From contig VCAZ01000001.1 in the NCBI GenBank assembly GCA_005784505.1, positions 11,468,597-11,532,596 of the forward strand: a stretch of DNA of 64,000 bases, in the 5' to 3' direction. How positions within the stretch are numbered: the first letter of the stretch is position 1; each line of letters begins with the position of its first letter. Source of the DNA: Bagarius yarrelli. Its lineage: Eukaryota > Chordata > Actinopteri > Siluriformes > Sisoridae. Position numbers and translations under genes: made by a program. Positions 1 through 12,289 of the stretch are shown one piece after another. The notes beneath the pieces were generated by a model, which made no database searches, was not told the DNA's origin, and saw only the letters and a program-made list of their open reading frames with translations.

Positions 1-251
1 TTGTATAAAGGCATTTTTATTGTACACATATGCTTTGTAAAGGTATGTGATTTAGATTAGTGGTTTTTAGTTTAAAAAAACCCCACTAACTTTATTTAAT
101 GTTGCAGAATATTTGATGGCTTTAATATACACGAGCGGATGCACTAAATTGTGCACCTGACCCAACCTTTACCTCATTAGATTTTTGTTATTTTTTATTT
201 GATCCTGCTTACTAACTCTAGCACATACTAGTCAAGTGAACAAGTGTAATG

Positions 252-450
252 AATCTGCCCTCCCACCACCAGAGGGCACCCTCACTGGAGTACTAGTCAG
301 ATGCAGCACTTAGCGCTACATTTATTGCAAAGTATTGTTTGCTTACTAGTATAACATACCAAGCGTTTCGATGTTTTTTTTTTGCTTTCATTGTTTTTGA
401 TCTATGCTTTGTTTTTTGATTCCGATGTTGCCTCACGTTTGGATTTGTCA
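252..450 (+). repeat. 5' LTR remnant, deleted
   Basis: It matches the 3' LTR from AATCTGCCCTCCCACCACC onward but lacks the roughly 40 bp that hold the likely TATA region in the 3' copy (around 3560-3600). It ends abruptly at about 450, where gag sequence starts, so R-U5, the primer-binding site and the gag 5' end are gone. Confidence 0.85.
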
Positions 451-605
451 AGCCAACTTCTCAGGTTACGCCAAGGTGAACTTTCTGCGGCTGACTACGC
501 TATCCAGTTCCGCGTGCTTGCTGCACAAAGTGGATGAAACGAGGTGGAATTTAAATCAGTCTTTAAGGAGGGGCTAAACACACCTTCAGGCTGAACTCGC
601 CTGTT

Positions 606-950
606 GTGACGACTCTGAATTATTCTCTTAATATGTCGCTATGGCAGTGCGGCTGGACAAGCTACGGTGCAATAGCCCTCATGTTCAACGCAAACTCACT
701 ACGCAACCTCTATGCACCACTACGGCGATACAGCGTGACAATGTTGAACCCATGCAGGTTTACTAAACTCATCCCACAGGAACGCCAGCACAGACTTCTG
801 GCTAGGTTATGTTTCTACTGTAGGGGCCCCAACCACGTCAGTGCCACATGCCCTAAGAAACCCTTGCCTCACACCTCCAAAGTAAGTCAGTTTTCAATGC
901 ACTTTGTCATCCGCCATGTGTCTTTCTGTACTCGTATACCTTGTAATTGA
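606..950 (+). pseudogene. gag fragment with CCHC zinc knuckle
   Basis: A 114-codon open stretch covers the C-terminal part of a Ty3/gypsy gag. The zinc knuckle is C-X2-C-X4-H-X4-C (CFYCRGPNHVSATC), followed by a basic KKP. Upstream, out of frame, 470-580 also looks gag-like. Nucleocapsid zinc knuckles bind the element's RNA. The fragment has no proper start and is followed by a deletion that seems to remove the protease. Confidence 0.75.
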
Positions 951-1009
951 CACTGTGCATCTGTTTCCAGCATGTTTCCTGTTTTCTCTCTCCCAGCCTG
1001 AAACCCAAG

Positions 1010-2172
1010 CCATGGAGGATTATGTTAATGAAGCATTAGCCACAGGTTTCATTCGTCCCTCTACATCCTCTGCTGCTTCAGTGTTTTTTTTGTGAAAAAA
1101 AAAAAGATGGCACATTATGCCCCTGTATTGATTACCGTGGTCTAAACTCTGTCACATCACTACCCTTGGTGCCAGCTGCCCTGGAACAGTTACGGGGGGC
1201 ACAGATCTTTACAAAATTGGATCTACACAGCGCATACAACTTGATCCTATTCAGAGAGGGTGACAAATGGAAAACTGCCCTTATTACAGCCAAGGGGAAA
1301 TATGAATATTTAGTAATGCCTTATGGGCTGTCTAATGCCCCCGCTGTTTTCCAAGCAATGACATCTTTAGAGACCTGTTAAACCGGTATGTCATCATTTA
1401 CAAAGACGACATTCTGATATATTTATTATCTCTGTCAGAACATATCCAGCATATGTGCACAGTACTGAGTCGTCTTCAAGAAAACAAACAATTTGCTAAA
1501 GCGGATAAATGTAAATTCCAAAGAAATCAGGTTTTGTTTCTCGGCTACCCCAAGGTGTGGCTATGGATTATGCCAAGGTTAAAGCAGTAACAGACTGGCC
1601 TTTGCCAAGGACTGTCAAAGAGCTGCAACGCTTCCTGGGCTTCACTAACTTCTACCGTAGATTCATTCGCAACTACAGTTTGACATCTGCACCCCCTCAC
1701 TGCACTTCTAAAGGGTAAGCCAAACAGACATGTATAGACAGAAGCGGCTATGAAGGCCTTTTCCACGCATAAAACCAAGTTCCCTACAGCTCCAGTCCTC
1801 CTACATCCTGACCAGTCTATACCTTTCGTGGTCGAGGTAGACGCATCTGATTGTGGGGTAGGGGTCGTTCTCTCGCAGCGTCAAGTCTCCCCCTGTCCCC
1901 CTGTCTACACCACGGTGCCTTTTTCTCCTACAAGCTTACTCCTGCAAAATGAAAATTATGGCGTGGATAATAAGAAATTGCTTGCTATCAAAAAGGCACT
2001 GAAGGAGTGGAGACATTGGCTAGAGGGGAGCACCCACCCGTTTCTTGTAATAACGGACCACAAAAACTTGGAGTATCTCAAGGTGGCTAAACGGCTACAT
2101 TTGAAACAGGTCAGATGGGCTTTGTTTTTTTACGTGGTTTTAGTTTTCTGTCACCTATCGGCCCGGAACTAA
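1010..2172 (+). pseudogene. Reverse transcriptase and RNase H remnant
   Basis: RT sequence runs through at least three frames: palm entry near 1010-1090, then a stop after a T-run/A-run at 1085-1105, the LDLHSAYN and YGLSNAP blocks at 1166-1380, then the Y-K-D-D box at 1399-1410 in another frame. RNase H resumes at 1750-2172 with VEVDASDCGVG and ITDHKNLEYL. Active-site residues are still visible but the reading frame is destroyed. Confidence 0.88.
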
Positions 2173-2284
2173 GAATAATAAAGCAGATGCTTTATCCCGG
2201 AGGTACGATGATTGGGATCTAGACGAGTAAATTACTGAGGAACATCAGACAGATCCTGCGTCCTGCCCCCCCAGCAAAACATAT

Positions 2285-3475
2285 GTGCCATGTTCCCTGC
2301 ACACTAGAGTCATTTCATGGGTACACACTGCTCTTAGTTCTGGGCATCCTGGCATCAAGCGCACAACAAAGCTAGTGGAAAATGCCTACTGGTGGCCAGA
2401 ATGCCGCTCTGACATTCAAAATTTTGTAAACACCTGTAACGTCTGTGCTCAAGCCAAAACTCCATCTACATATGCCCGAGGGTCTTCTGGAGCCTCTGTC
2501 AATTCCTTAATGACCATGGTCTCACTTATCTATTGACTTTGTGACTGACCTACCTAATTCACATGGTTTTACGGCTGTTCTCACTATCATCAACAGTTTC
2601 TCCAAGGCGTGTCGACTTGTTCCTCTCAAAGGGTTGCCATCCGCCATGGTAAACCACCACAAATCTGTTCACAGATCCCCGAAGACATAGTGTCGGACTG
2701 TGGGCCCCAGTTTACCTTCCGTTTATAGACTGAATTCTGCAAAAGGCTCGACATTAACATCAGTTTAACCTCCGGTTATCACCCTCAGTCTAATGGACAA
2801 GTTGAGCGTTTGAATCAGGAGAACAGACATGCTGGAATCAGTTCATCCCCTGGGCCAAGGAAGCCCAAAAGTCATTCATCCACTTCTCCACCGGACTTAC
2901 TCCCTTCCAATGTGTCTTGGGGTGTCAACAACATATGTTCCCGTGGTCAGGTGAACCTTTGAATGTGGAGGACAGGATGAAACAGAGTGTTTGGGAAAGT
3001 TTAATGTTCCGTAAGAGCACAACGTATCCAGGCCAACCGTTGCTGACATCCTAACCCTGAATACCAGCCAGGGAAATTCGTATGGCTCTCCGCATAGGAC
3101 CTCAGGCTCAAGCTGTCCAGCAAAACATTTGGTACTAAATACGTGAGGCCTTTTAAGATATTACGCTAGATAAATCCAGTTACCTACTGTCTGGAACATC
3201 TACCCTCGTATAGAATCTTGCCATCGTTTCACGTATCACTGCTAAAACCACATCACTCCAACAACGAGCCTCCGCCCCCAGAACCACCCACTCCTGCTGA
3301 AGTTAAAGGTGCCCCATCTTATCAAGTTCACGAGATTCCTGGAGTACCTGGTGGATTGGGAGGGTTATAAACCGGAGAAAAGGTCATGGGTCAGGACTCG
3401 CGACATCTTCCCTCATCCAGGGAAGCTCTTTAGCTTGCCCGGAACATCCCGCTCCCCGTCCCCGAGGACGCTCTA
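2285..3475 (+). pseudogene. Integrase and chromodomain remnant
   Basis: The integrase zinc-binding segment lies at 2285-2480 (GHPGIKRT, then CNVCAQAK). The catalytic core is scattered over 2530-2820, with DFVTDLP, SDCGPQF and NGQVERLNQ in different frames. The C-terminal chromodomain is at about 3340-3410 (LVDWEGYK, SWVRTRDIF). Stops and shifts throughout. Confidence 0.87.
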
Positions 3476-3500
3476 GAAGAACGCCGGTAGGCGTTCTTCT
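3475..3500. repeat. Perfect inverted repeat abutting the 3' LTR
   Basis: Arms AGAAGAACGCC (3475-3485) and GGCGTTCTTCT (3490-3500) are perfect complements around a GGTA spacer, where the polypurine primer tract would normally sit, just before the LTR. Confidence 0.85.
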
Positions 3501-3501
3501 A

Positions 3502-3868
3502 AATCTGCCCTCCCACCACCAGAGGGCACCTCACCTGAGTACTAGTCAGGCGCAGCACTTCCGGTATCACTTCCTGTTGGCGGACTATTTAAACTAGCTT
3601 AGCATTCCACTCATTGCGAAGTATTGTTTGATCTCTAGTATAACATACCAAGCATTTCTATGTCTTTTCTGCTTTCATGGTTTTAGATCTCTGCTTTGTT
3701 TTTTGCCTCACATTTGGATTTGTCTATTTGGATTATTTGGATTACTGTGTACGGACCTCTGCTTACGCTCTGACTATGTTTTTTAACTGCCCCACATTAT
3801 TTAATAAAGCCATAAAGCCATAAAGCAAAATGGATTCCTCTCCAATGTCTTCCTTACAACAAGTAGGG
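3502..3868 (+). repeat. 3' LTR, nearly complete
   Basis: It repeats the 5' remnant and continues further. It holds a possible TATA-like ACTATTTAAAC near 3586 and an AATAAA poly(A) signal at 3803-3808. The right edge is approximate, since no complete second copy is present. Confidence 0.82.
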
Positions 3869-5330
3869 TGAATTTATTAAGAATCAGTAATTACAGTACC
3901 TAAAATTGTTTCAATTTCTCAAATTAGCTACGTAAATAGTTTGCTGACTTGATATAGATATAGTTGGATAATGGGTCACAGAGGAAATTGCATGATTATG
4001 CTCTGGTTTGCGGACTAGTAATTATGTGAAAAGTGGTCTGTAATCTGTGGGATTTCCATAATGTGTGTGTGTGTGTGTGTTGGTATAGTGAAGCAAAAAA
4101 TAAAGGACACATGGTCTTGTCTGTTGTGTTTTTACAGTTTTTATAAGTTGATCTTATATTTTTAATTGTAAAAAACAGTTAACGATGTGTTGTAGACAGC
4201 CACATACTAACTGAAATTATAAAGTGGCAGTGCAGATCATAGAAGAAAGCAAATTCAGAGAGACAGAGAGGATGAACCTGGAGAGGAAGCTGGGAGTTGA
4301 GTAGCAAAGAGAAGGTATTGCGGAGCTCAAGAAAAGTTCTTCCTTGAAAGATTTAAGTTTCTCTTTGTAGAAGGCAAAAAACAGTTGGGACAATTAGGAA
4401 AGTTTTTTTACATTACATTTTAATTGTGCTTGATAATCATTTTGAAGTTAATACACCAATTGCAAGTGCTATTTATGCACATTTTTGCCACACAGACTGC
4501 TCAACAGTTGTGGTATGACTTTCCTCTTTAAGATGTGCCAAGAATTTTCCAAAAATAATAACTGTAAAAGGTATGAATGCTGATAAAACTAAAAATTAAA
4601 ACTAAAAAATACAAAATTAAAAAAGACTAAATTTAAACTGCCATTGTGAATTCAATAGAGGGTTTTTACTTACAGTGCACACTGGTTTTTAAAAAGTGCT
4701 CCGCTCCTTACTTATCTCTGAAATGTTTTGCTCACCTGAGCTAATATCTAATTCATTTATTACAGGGTGTGCAATGTACTTGTGTAACAGCAAAAAAAAA
4801 AGTGCATCTGTGCGGACAGCCATCTCTTACCTACACAGTCTTTAGGTATCACCTTCCACTTTCTTTATTTTGTTCTCCGACAGATTCATTAAGAAATATC
4901 TGTTCAAAATGTTCAAAACAGGATTAGTGATTTGTTACGTTATATTACACTATATAATTTTATGTGTTCCTCTACTTTAAAAAAGGTTTAGTAATAAAAT
5001 CTAGGATCAAAATCTGCTTGTTAACAGGGCATAGTGAAGTTCGAACACAGCTGATCAAGCCTGAGGCAGCTTCTGTCCTTTTTGCTGTAAACTAAACTAT
5101 AATGTTTAAGTTAAAATATTATGTTGGTTTCAGATCTGTTAAACTAAGTCCCTAATAGAGTTAAATAATACTACACTGGATGTTATTATTGACTTGACTG
5201 AAATACTTATAATTTTATTTATCCTTAAAATAATTAAGGGTTAAAACCTTTTAATATTAAAAATGTTTAAACATTATGTATGATAATTAAAACATAAATA
5301 GTAACAACATAGTAATAGAGGTTCACATAC
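3869..5330. other. AT-rich DNA with no gene
   Basis: No coding or transposon similarity was recognised. It contains a short (GT)n tract at 4062-4081 and A-rich runs. Confidence 0.6.
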
Positions 5331-5925
5331 CAAGTGGTTGCTAAGGTGTGCTTGGTGTTTGCTATGGGGTTGCCAGGCCATAAATATGGTACATTTACAT
5401 TTACAGCATTTGGCGGACACCCTTATCCAGAGTGACTATCATTTATCTCTTTTACACACTTAAGTAATTGGATACATAGGGTACATATATTAGTACAACA
5501 CCCTAACCACTAAGCCAACACTTTCCCTATTTTAGACCAGGCATCGCTTGGGTGCTTGGTTCCTCTGGTGTTGCTAGTTAGTTGCAATAATATTTTAAGT
5601 GTTTACAAGGGTAAATGTGGGTAAATTGGTAGATGTGTTGCTAAGTGATTGTTACTATGGTGTTGATAGGTGATTGTTATTAAAACTTTAGAGTAGAAGT
5701 ATGGGATGGTAGATTACTTTCTTATACAAGTTGTGTGCTTAATACATTAGCCTGGGTTGGTTGGTCATGTATGTAGCTGTGTGTAGCACGGTGTGTCTAT
5801 CTGTGTGACAAATTGTGTGTTACTCAGATTTTTTTAATGGTATTTCAGGTATTTGCTGAGGTGTAGCAGTAGAAGTTGCTATCATACTTCAATTGGTTGC
5901 TAGAATGTTAATTTACAGTTATCAT
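5330..5925. repeat. Degenerate GGTTGCTA-type repeat interrupted by a SINE
   Basis: Variants of GGTTGCTAAG/GTTGCTATG recur before (5335-5380) and after (5550-5690, 5860-5910) a SINE copy. This looks like a diverged minisatellite of a kind common in fish. Confidence 0.5.
5391..5528 (-). mobile_element. tRNA-derived SINE, family A, partial
   Basis: The minus strand ends in the family tail: the plus strand reads ACATTTACAGCATTTGGCGG then ACACCCTTATCCAGAGTGAC. The tRNA-like half is shortened (CACCCTAACCACTAAGCC remains of box A). Confidence 0.78.
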
Positions 5926-5929
5926 ATTC

Positions 5930-8900
5930 CAGGAAGTTTCATTGAGTTTCAAAAGGCACAGTGATTCAGCTTTAATTAACGCAGCTTTTGGACTAATGAA
6001 AAGAGCCACAAAACATTCCTGTGCTTTGTAGCATTACTAAATAGGAATCAAAATTCCAAACCGAGTGGTTGGCAAAGGTTGTTTAGAAATAAGGTTTGGC
6101 CTATAGAGTCATAAACACATTGAGTTTTAGTTGTTATTTACCTTGTCTCTAACAAAAACCAGGCAGTTAAATTGAAAATATAAAGAAAATAAGCCCTCCA
6201 ATAGAATACTGCAAAATGTTTAAAGTAACCTGGTTAAAATTTGTGCTGTTTTTATGAATATATTGTCTACTTATAGCACACCTAATACGGGTCAAATTTT
6301 AAACAAACTAGGCAAGTGCAAACATTGCTTTTTTGCCATATTTTATGTTCTAAAGTTTTAATTTAGAGCTTCGGAAACTTCAGTAACTTTTGGGTTGAAA
6401 GATAATTCAGTAGTTAAATATATAAACATATTAGTATTTTAGGTGTAAAATAAAACATTTTTTACTACTTAAGGCACTGTCTTTTTCTATATTCATCTAA
6501 GTCATAAATACTAACCACATTTTAAATACTTTGTAAGATAAAGTTTAAATAAATCTTTTGTAAACCAAATTTCTTCAGTTGTTTCAGTAGGTGAAACAGT
6601 AAGCTTGGTCTAGATTGAAAGCATATTGCTGGGTGACACTTTGTTGCACTCTAAGGATATTAAAAGGATTAATACCCCTCACAGCTTAAAAAGGCAAATC
6701 TGTCAATTTACCAGTAAGCATATTTATAGCATTCTGAGAGAGTGGTTTTGTGGATTATTGTAATCTAGATTCACTTTTTTTGTGTCAGAATCTTTATTTG
6801 ATCTTGCTGAAGGATGGGAAAACTAATTGCCTTGAGAACTGGAAAAAGAACTAGAGAGTGCTCCCAGGCAAGTCTTAGTGATCAATCGTGTCATTCTGAA
6901 ACCTATTTCTTTAGCAAGATGAGCTCACAAATTCACCCTTTTTACCTGATCGGATAAATCCCCAGAGCCTGGCCATTTTAAAGCACAATGGTGACAAATG
7001 GTAATATTTAAAAGGTTTTGGACAGACTGTGTACACTTTTGTGGAATGGTTTATGCATGTGTGGATGTATGTAGTGACTATTGCTCAGACAAATGACTTC
7101 CTTTGACTTTTGCGGAAGAAAAAAACATCAAATGCACCTGAATGCACTTGCAAGCGGTGGCATATAACATTGGTTTAATAGTGCATCACCTTTCTATATC
7201 TAATGTGCTGTTTGGTCTATATAGATTGTCTACGAGCTATTTTTCTGGTTATTAATCTTGTATTTCTTTCTCAGTACAATAAATAAAATACGTTATTAAG
7301 TAAAGAGATTATTATGCAGTTTATGTGTTTGTATATTTAATATTTTATACTTGTTTTTTAAATTGTTTTATGCTCATTGTGAACAAAATACTGCTTTATT
7401 TTTTATTTTTTATGTGAAATGTGAAATTGTTTGGATTAAAATATAAGCTAAATTAAATATATAATTTGCAACCTCATCTGCAAACTTTGTTTTTATTATA
7501 TTTGTAGAAGTTGAATACATTTTTAGAATTACTAGACTTGTATTTTTACTTATTTAAAACCCTGATGCTCTATATATATTTACTTGCAGCAACCAATCTT
7601 GTGGTCATGAACTTTGACCTCTAAATGGCATCAGTGAGATGAGAAGACAGTCTTGCCTGGAAACATTGCTGTTATTTGTGTGACTTTATTCTTTTATTCA
7701 TTCATTCCAAACCCCTGCCTTCTTACCCTTGCTTTTGTGGGGTTACTGGAATCTGTCATGCGTTAAAGCATGAAAAGCCTTTGTCGTGGGTTTGCTGGTA
7801 TGCAGGACCATGGCTGTGCATGTCTGTTTTGTTTTTATTTGGTTTTCTGAATAGAGGACATAAAGTTCAGCAGGGACTTCACCTACAGTATCTTTAGGAG
7901 AGCTATTTATTATTTTGCCGTGAAGAGACAAATATATTAATAAAACATATTAAAAAATGTATTCAAACTCATCTAACTAACAAATAGTATTTACTGTAGT
8001 ATTGCCCTGATAAGTAAACATCTACTGATAAATCACATCTACTGATAAATCAGTCTTTACTGTATTTAAGTTGGATTGCTTGTCAATAGTATTTACCAAT
8101 AGCATTTACTAGTTCTTACCTTATTTAAAGCAGATTATGTAAAGCTCCTGTTGCTCAGCCTTAGAAATTAGTATATAAAAAGACAAATAGCAAGAAGCCG
8201 AAACTTTAAGCCAAAAAGGGTAGCGAAGGAGCATGAAAGTGCAAACAATAGTCAAAGACTAAAAATGATTGTCAGATCTATGCGAGTTAAGGAGCTGAGA
8301 AGGCTTTGTGCTAGAGGGTTTATAATAGATGATGAGTGACTAATAGAAGGTTTTAGTAAAAGTATTTTATCATGTTGAACTTAGGAGCCATACTGTGTGA
8401 AAATGTGTACATCATATTTTTTTACATCCTTAAGGGGGAAACCAAATTATGGTTAAAAATGCACAGATCCTTAGAATAGCCTACCCTTCTAACGAGAGTA
8501 AGAGACTTCTTTTTCCTGTGTTGTTGCTAATCGAGTATTTATAGGCTAATTAAAAGTGGAGGAAAGCAATACAAAGTGGGAAACTTCAGTGCACACATAC
8601 ACATTAACACTGGTATTACTGGTGTTGTCACATGTCAATTACCCAGTGGGAAAATTTTTATCACTGTCACAACCCTAAACAGTACTAAAATACCAAACAT
8701 GCCAAAAATACCAAGCATGCATTTTGGAAGCAAGTAGGCATTATAGTTTTGTTTTTTACAGCTGGAATGCACAGTATAGCCTACCCGTACCCTCCTAGCC
8801 AGGCACAATCAAATAAAAAGACTTGTAATATAGGTCACTCATTCAACAAGATACAGTAGGACGTGTCATTTACATCTCAGAAGCTTAGCAATAAAAATGG

Positions 8901-9880
8901 TTCTTTCAAGATCAGGAAGTTACAATTAGAGCTATTAACTATTAAGAAGAACATAAACAATAGGTAAGAGAGTATGATCTTGGTGGAATTATTTTATCCA
9001 TGACTCTGTGACTCAGCAACTTTAATGTTAGCAAGATATCCATGCTGTGAAAAACAGCACTGCCAAATATAAAAATCTACTTTTACATAAGGGGTTTCAG
9101 AGTTAATTGCATCTATTTTGCATAATTTAATAACTTTATTTTTTAAGTTTCGGTATGTGGTAAAAACGTTTAATTGTGAATGTAAACGGCTGTAAAACTC
9201 ACTCTAGTGTTTGGTTTAAAACATTTTTTAACCAAATGAAGTTAAGTCTGAGCAGAAAAGTTTGATTATTCACAGATGTATTAATGAAACATGATGCTAA
9301 AGATTAGCTATTTAGAACAAATGTATATTTACTAAGCCTGTCCGTGAACTTAAATTAATGTTGCTGCTTTATATGGCTTTTGCATGTGTTTAATTTATAT
9401 TAAAAGATAATCCATAGCATTTCTTTTGAAATGCAATTCATGAGTATGCAATGAATCATCATAGGCTCAACTGTGGTCTTAGAGAATTTGCTAATTCAGC
9501 ATTAAATTTTATATCATGTTTTAAAACATTTGGTTTATATTTGTGGAGAAATCCAGTAATGATCTTATTCATCAAGAGAAATCATTTTCGGGTCACGTAA
9601 TCTTTTTCACTTAATTAGACAGCTTTTTTTTGTTTTCGAATACAGATTTTTTAAATTTTAATTAAATACATACAGTTATTTATTTGTTAAAAGACAATTC
9701 TAGCAAAAAATACTGTTCAATAGATTAAGCACTAATAGTGCAGTAGGCTATACTGACAACATTACTACAATACATCTCTTTTTATTCACTGGTGAGAAAA
9801 CTTTATTGTACAGTTTATAACAGTACTAAGCTTGCTGCGATAGTCAGCGGTGACGGTTATATCACTTATATAATATAATA
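5930..9880. other. AT-rich DNA with no gene
   Basis: About 4 kb without recognisable coding sequence. The open frames here are short and low-complexity. No repeat family was identified with confidence. Confidence 0.55.
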
Positions 9881-9887
9881 TATAATT

Positions 9888-10098
9888 TTCAACTTCATTG
9901 TCATTTTGCAAGGTATGTGTACAGAGCTAATGAAATGCATTTTTCGCATATCCCATCTTAGTAAGTTGGGGTCAGAGCGCAGGGTCAAGGGTCTTGCTCA
10001 AGGACCCAACAGTGGTTGACTTGCCGGAGGTGAGGCTTGAACCCAGAAACACCTTGAACCCATTAACAATCCATTTGAGCCACCACTGCCCCACTTGC
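9888..10098 (-). mobile_element. tRNA-derived SINE-like element, diverged
   Basis: On the minus strand a tRNA-like head (GGCAGTGGTGGCTCAAATGG, then a B-box-like GGGTTCAAGCC) is followed by an AAGGACCC-type core. The plus-strand AACTTCATTGTCATTTTGCA at 9890 resembles the tail seen at 20870. Confidence 0.6.
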
Positions 10099-10653
10099 TC
10101 ACTGTGGCACTGCCCCCATTTCGCCCATCATTTTGACATAGCGGGTCGTAGATCAGCAGTAGAAGAAAAAACGTATTTATCACATGAGCTAAAGAGGAAA
10201 ACCCAGAAGAAAACATACATCTCTTCACAACATGCCACCCCACCCCCACCACTATTGACACCAGTGTCACAAAACGAAACAGTAATAAGATCTTAAACAT
10301 AAAACTATTAAACAAGTTACACCAACTACATAAGTTATTCATTATTGTCCATCAAAACACACCTAAAATCTAATCACACCATATACCTACCTGTTCAAAA
10401 GAAAATACTGCATCCATGGCGTCAAGTTTTAGACTATTTGACTCTTAGTCGACTCCAGCATGGAAACACAACACTGTTTTGATCCAGACCTTTTTAGCAG
10501 TATGTAAACAGACTGATGATATATCCTGTCTGTGTGAACAAGGTGTTCAGAGGTATGTACCTACCTAGGCAGGTAAGAAAAACCTATAATGATGTTTAGA
10601 CCAAACATTTTGGTTGGACAAAACATTTCTTGGTCCTTCCCCAGAATATATAA

Positions 10654-10657
<4 letters not shown>

Positions 10658-10734
<77 letters not shown>
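10658..10734. repeat. (AT)n microsatellite
   Basis: About 77 bp of uninterrupted TA dinucleotides. Confidence 0.98.
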
Positions 10735-10736
<2 letters not shown>

Positions 10737-10739
10737 TTT

Positions 10740-11750
10740 TGACCGCTTAACTTAGTGAGTGCTATCCGGATGTGAAGATACTTTCAACCAGCAGAACAAA
10801 CCCATGTGATGATAGGTTATATATCATAATATTAGTGTTAGAGGCACCTTTGAGGATCCATTAATACTTGTAAAAGAGGTTTGTTTCAACTTTGATAGCT
10901 TGTGATAAATCGGAATACAGAACTCTATTGGTAGTTCACCTAACTCAAGTTTTCATTTATCTATCTCATTGTGCTTTTTTCAAGGAGCGGGGTACATACA
11001 ACACATAGGTTAATCCTTTAAACAGGTCCTCTGAAAGGGTTTTGTATTAATGTAGAATGGAAGTAAAACTCTAGCTCTTATAAAATGGAAAACTAGAGGT
11101 TCTTTCAGAGGGAAACATGCTGATTACTGTATTGTTAAATGGCTTTGAATTACCGCATGAGGGTCTAATCCTTCAACACAACGGTTCCCCTGTCTCCTCT
11201 ACAGGACTGAGTCTCCTAGAGAGAGAGAGAGCCTTCTATTTAAAAAACCACAGGGGGATTAAACCTTCACTTCAGCAGGCACTAAAAACATCAGCCTCAA
11301 TGTAAATCATAAAAAAGTGTGATCCAAATTTCAGACGCCTGTCTATTTTTTCTTACTTATTTGTTTCATAAACATGCTGTCACTTCTGTTCTTTCTCCTA
11401 CTTCTTCTACTTTTACCTCCATTTTACACAGAAGGAATGCAATTAGACTGCTGAATCAGGCGAAGTATCAAAAGAGGGTTATATCAGTAAACTATTGTCC
11501 CACAGTTACATTTGAATGGCAAGCCAGCCACTCAGAATGCACAAAAGAATTCACCAGGTCTGGGATGAGAGGAGCTTCAGTCAACAGTGTATGGGTAACA
11601 GTCGCTTGTATGGGTAACAGCATACACACTCAGGGGAAAGCATTCTCAGTTTCTATGCAAGCACTTCTCTTATTGTGTTACACTTGTGTTAGTCTTTCTG
11701 ATTTTGCAAGTTCAAATTCTTGTTGAAAATATTCAGAAGGGTAAGAAAAC
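10740..11750. other. Unassigned DNA
   Basis: Nothing recognised. A 135-codon open frame at 11319-11726 has no recognisable domain and is not called as a gene. Confidence 0.5.
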
Positions 11751-11849
11751 GGAAAGCAAACAAAAGGACGAAAAGATGTAGAAAAAAGGGGACAAAAAAT
11801 GTGAATAGTTATTATACTGAAAACAAAATTGATCTAGAATATATAAATA

Positions 11850-12275
11850 CGGAGACAGTGATACAGAAGAATATATTCAAGTAGGATAATTTAATAATCT
11901 CCAGAGGGAAATTTAGTGTCACAGCAATAACAAAACACACATAACAACAAGAACTACAGAAGGACTTAACACAGAAGCATGATTCGAGTACACAAAATAC
12001 CATAATAAATATCAAATTTATACTAAAATAACTGAGATTACCTGTAAGAAGAGTCATTGCAATATACTGGTATGTATAAAACTGTGCATCATGTTTCATG
12101 AGAAGTTGTGGCACTGCTTGTATAAATAGGGTACATTACTTTACAATAGTAATTATTTCAGTCAGTGCATAATGTGCAGTGACAGAATACATAATAACAC
12201 AGTACCACAATACTGTGTTTTGGTATATTGGGGAAATTTCCCATCTGAGATCAATAAAGTATCTAGCTATCTCTT
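11850..12275. repeat. Remnants resembling LINE 3' ends in opposite orientations
   Basis: The plus strand at 12225-12262 reads GGAAATTTCCCATCTGAGAT followed by CAATAAAGTATCTA, typical of a non-LTR element 3' terminus. A related segment lies inverted at 11888-11915 (AATCTCCAGAGGGAAATTTA). Assigned by resemblance only. Confidence 0.4.
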
Positions 12276-12289
12276 TTATTTATCCATAA

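Larger units (their letters stand above)
252..3868 (+). mobile_element. Degenerate Ty3/gypsy LTR retrotransposon of the chromovirus type
   Basis: LTR remnants flank a broken internal region with the order gag, reverse transcriptase, RNase H, integrase, chromodomain. Recognisable pieces lie in different frames: a CCHC zinc knuckle at 810-851, RT blocks (LDLHSAYN near 1219, YGLSNAP near 1323, a Y-K-D-D active-site box at 1399-1410), RNase H (VEVDASD near 1830), integrase zinc-finger and D, D, E catalytic surroundings between about 2330 and 2820, and a C-terminal chromodomain near 3340-3410 (DWEGY). No protease is seen. Multiple frameshifts and stops break every domain, so it is dead. The chromodomain places it in the chromovirus branch, whose chromodomains target integration to marked chromatin. 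Confidence 0.92.

Noticed and set aside
11319..11726. 135-codon open frame, longest outside transposons and wnt7b
   Set aside because: No domain, no recognisable family, ordinary composition, no splice or promoter support. Chance length is plausible.
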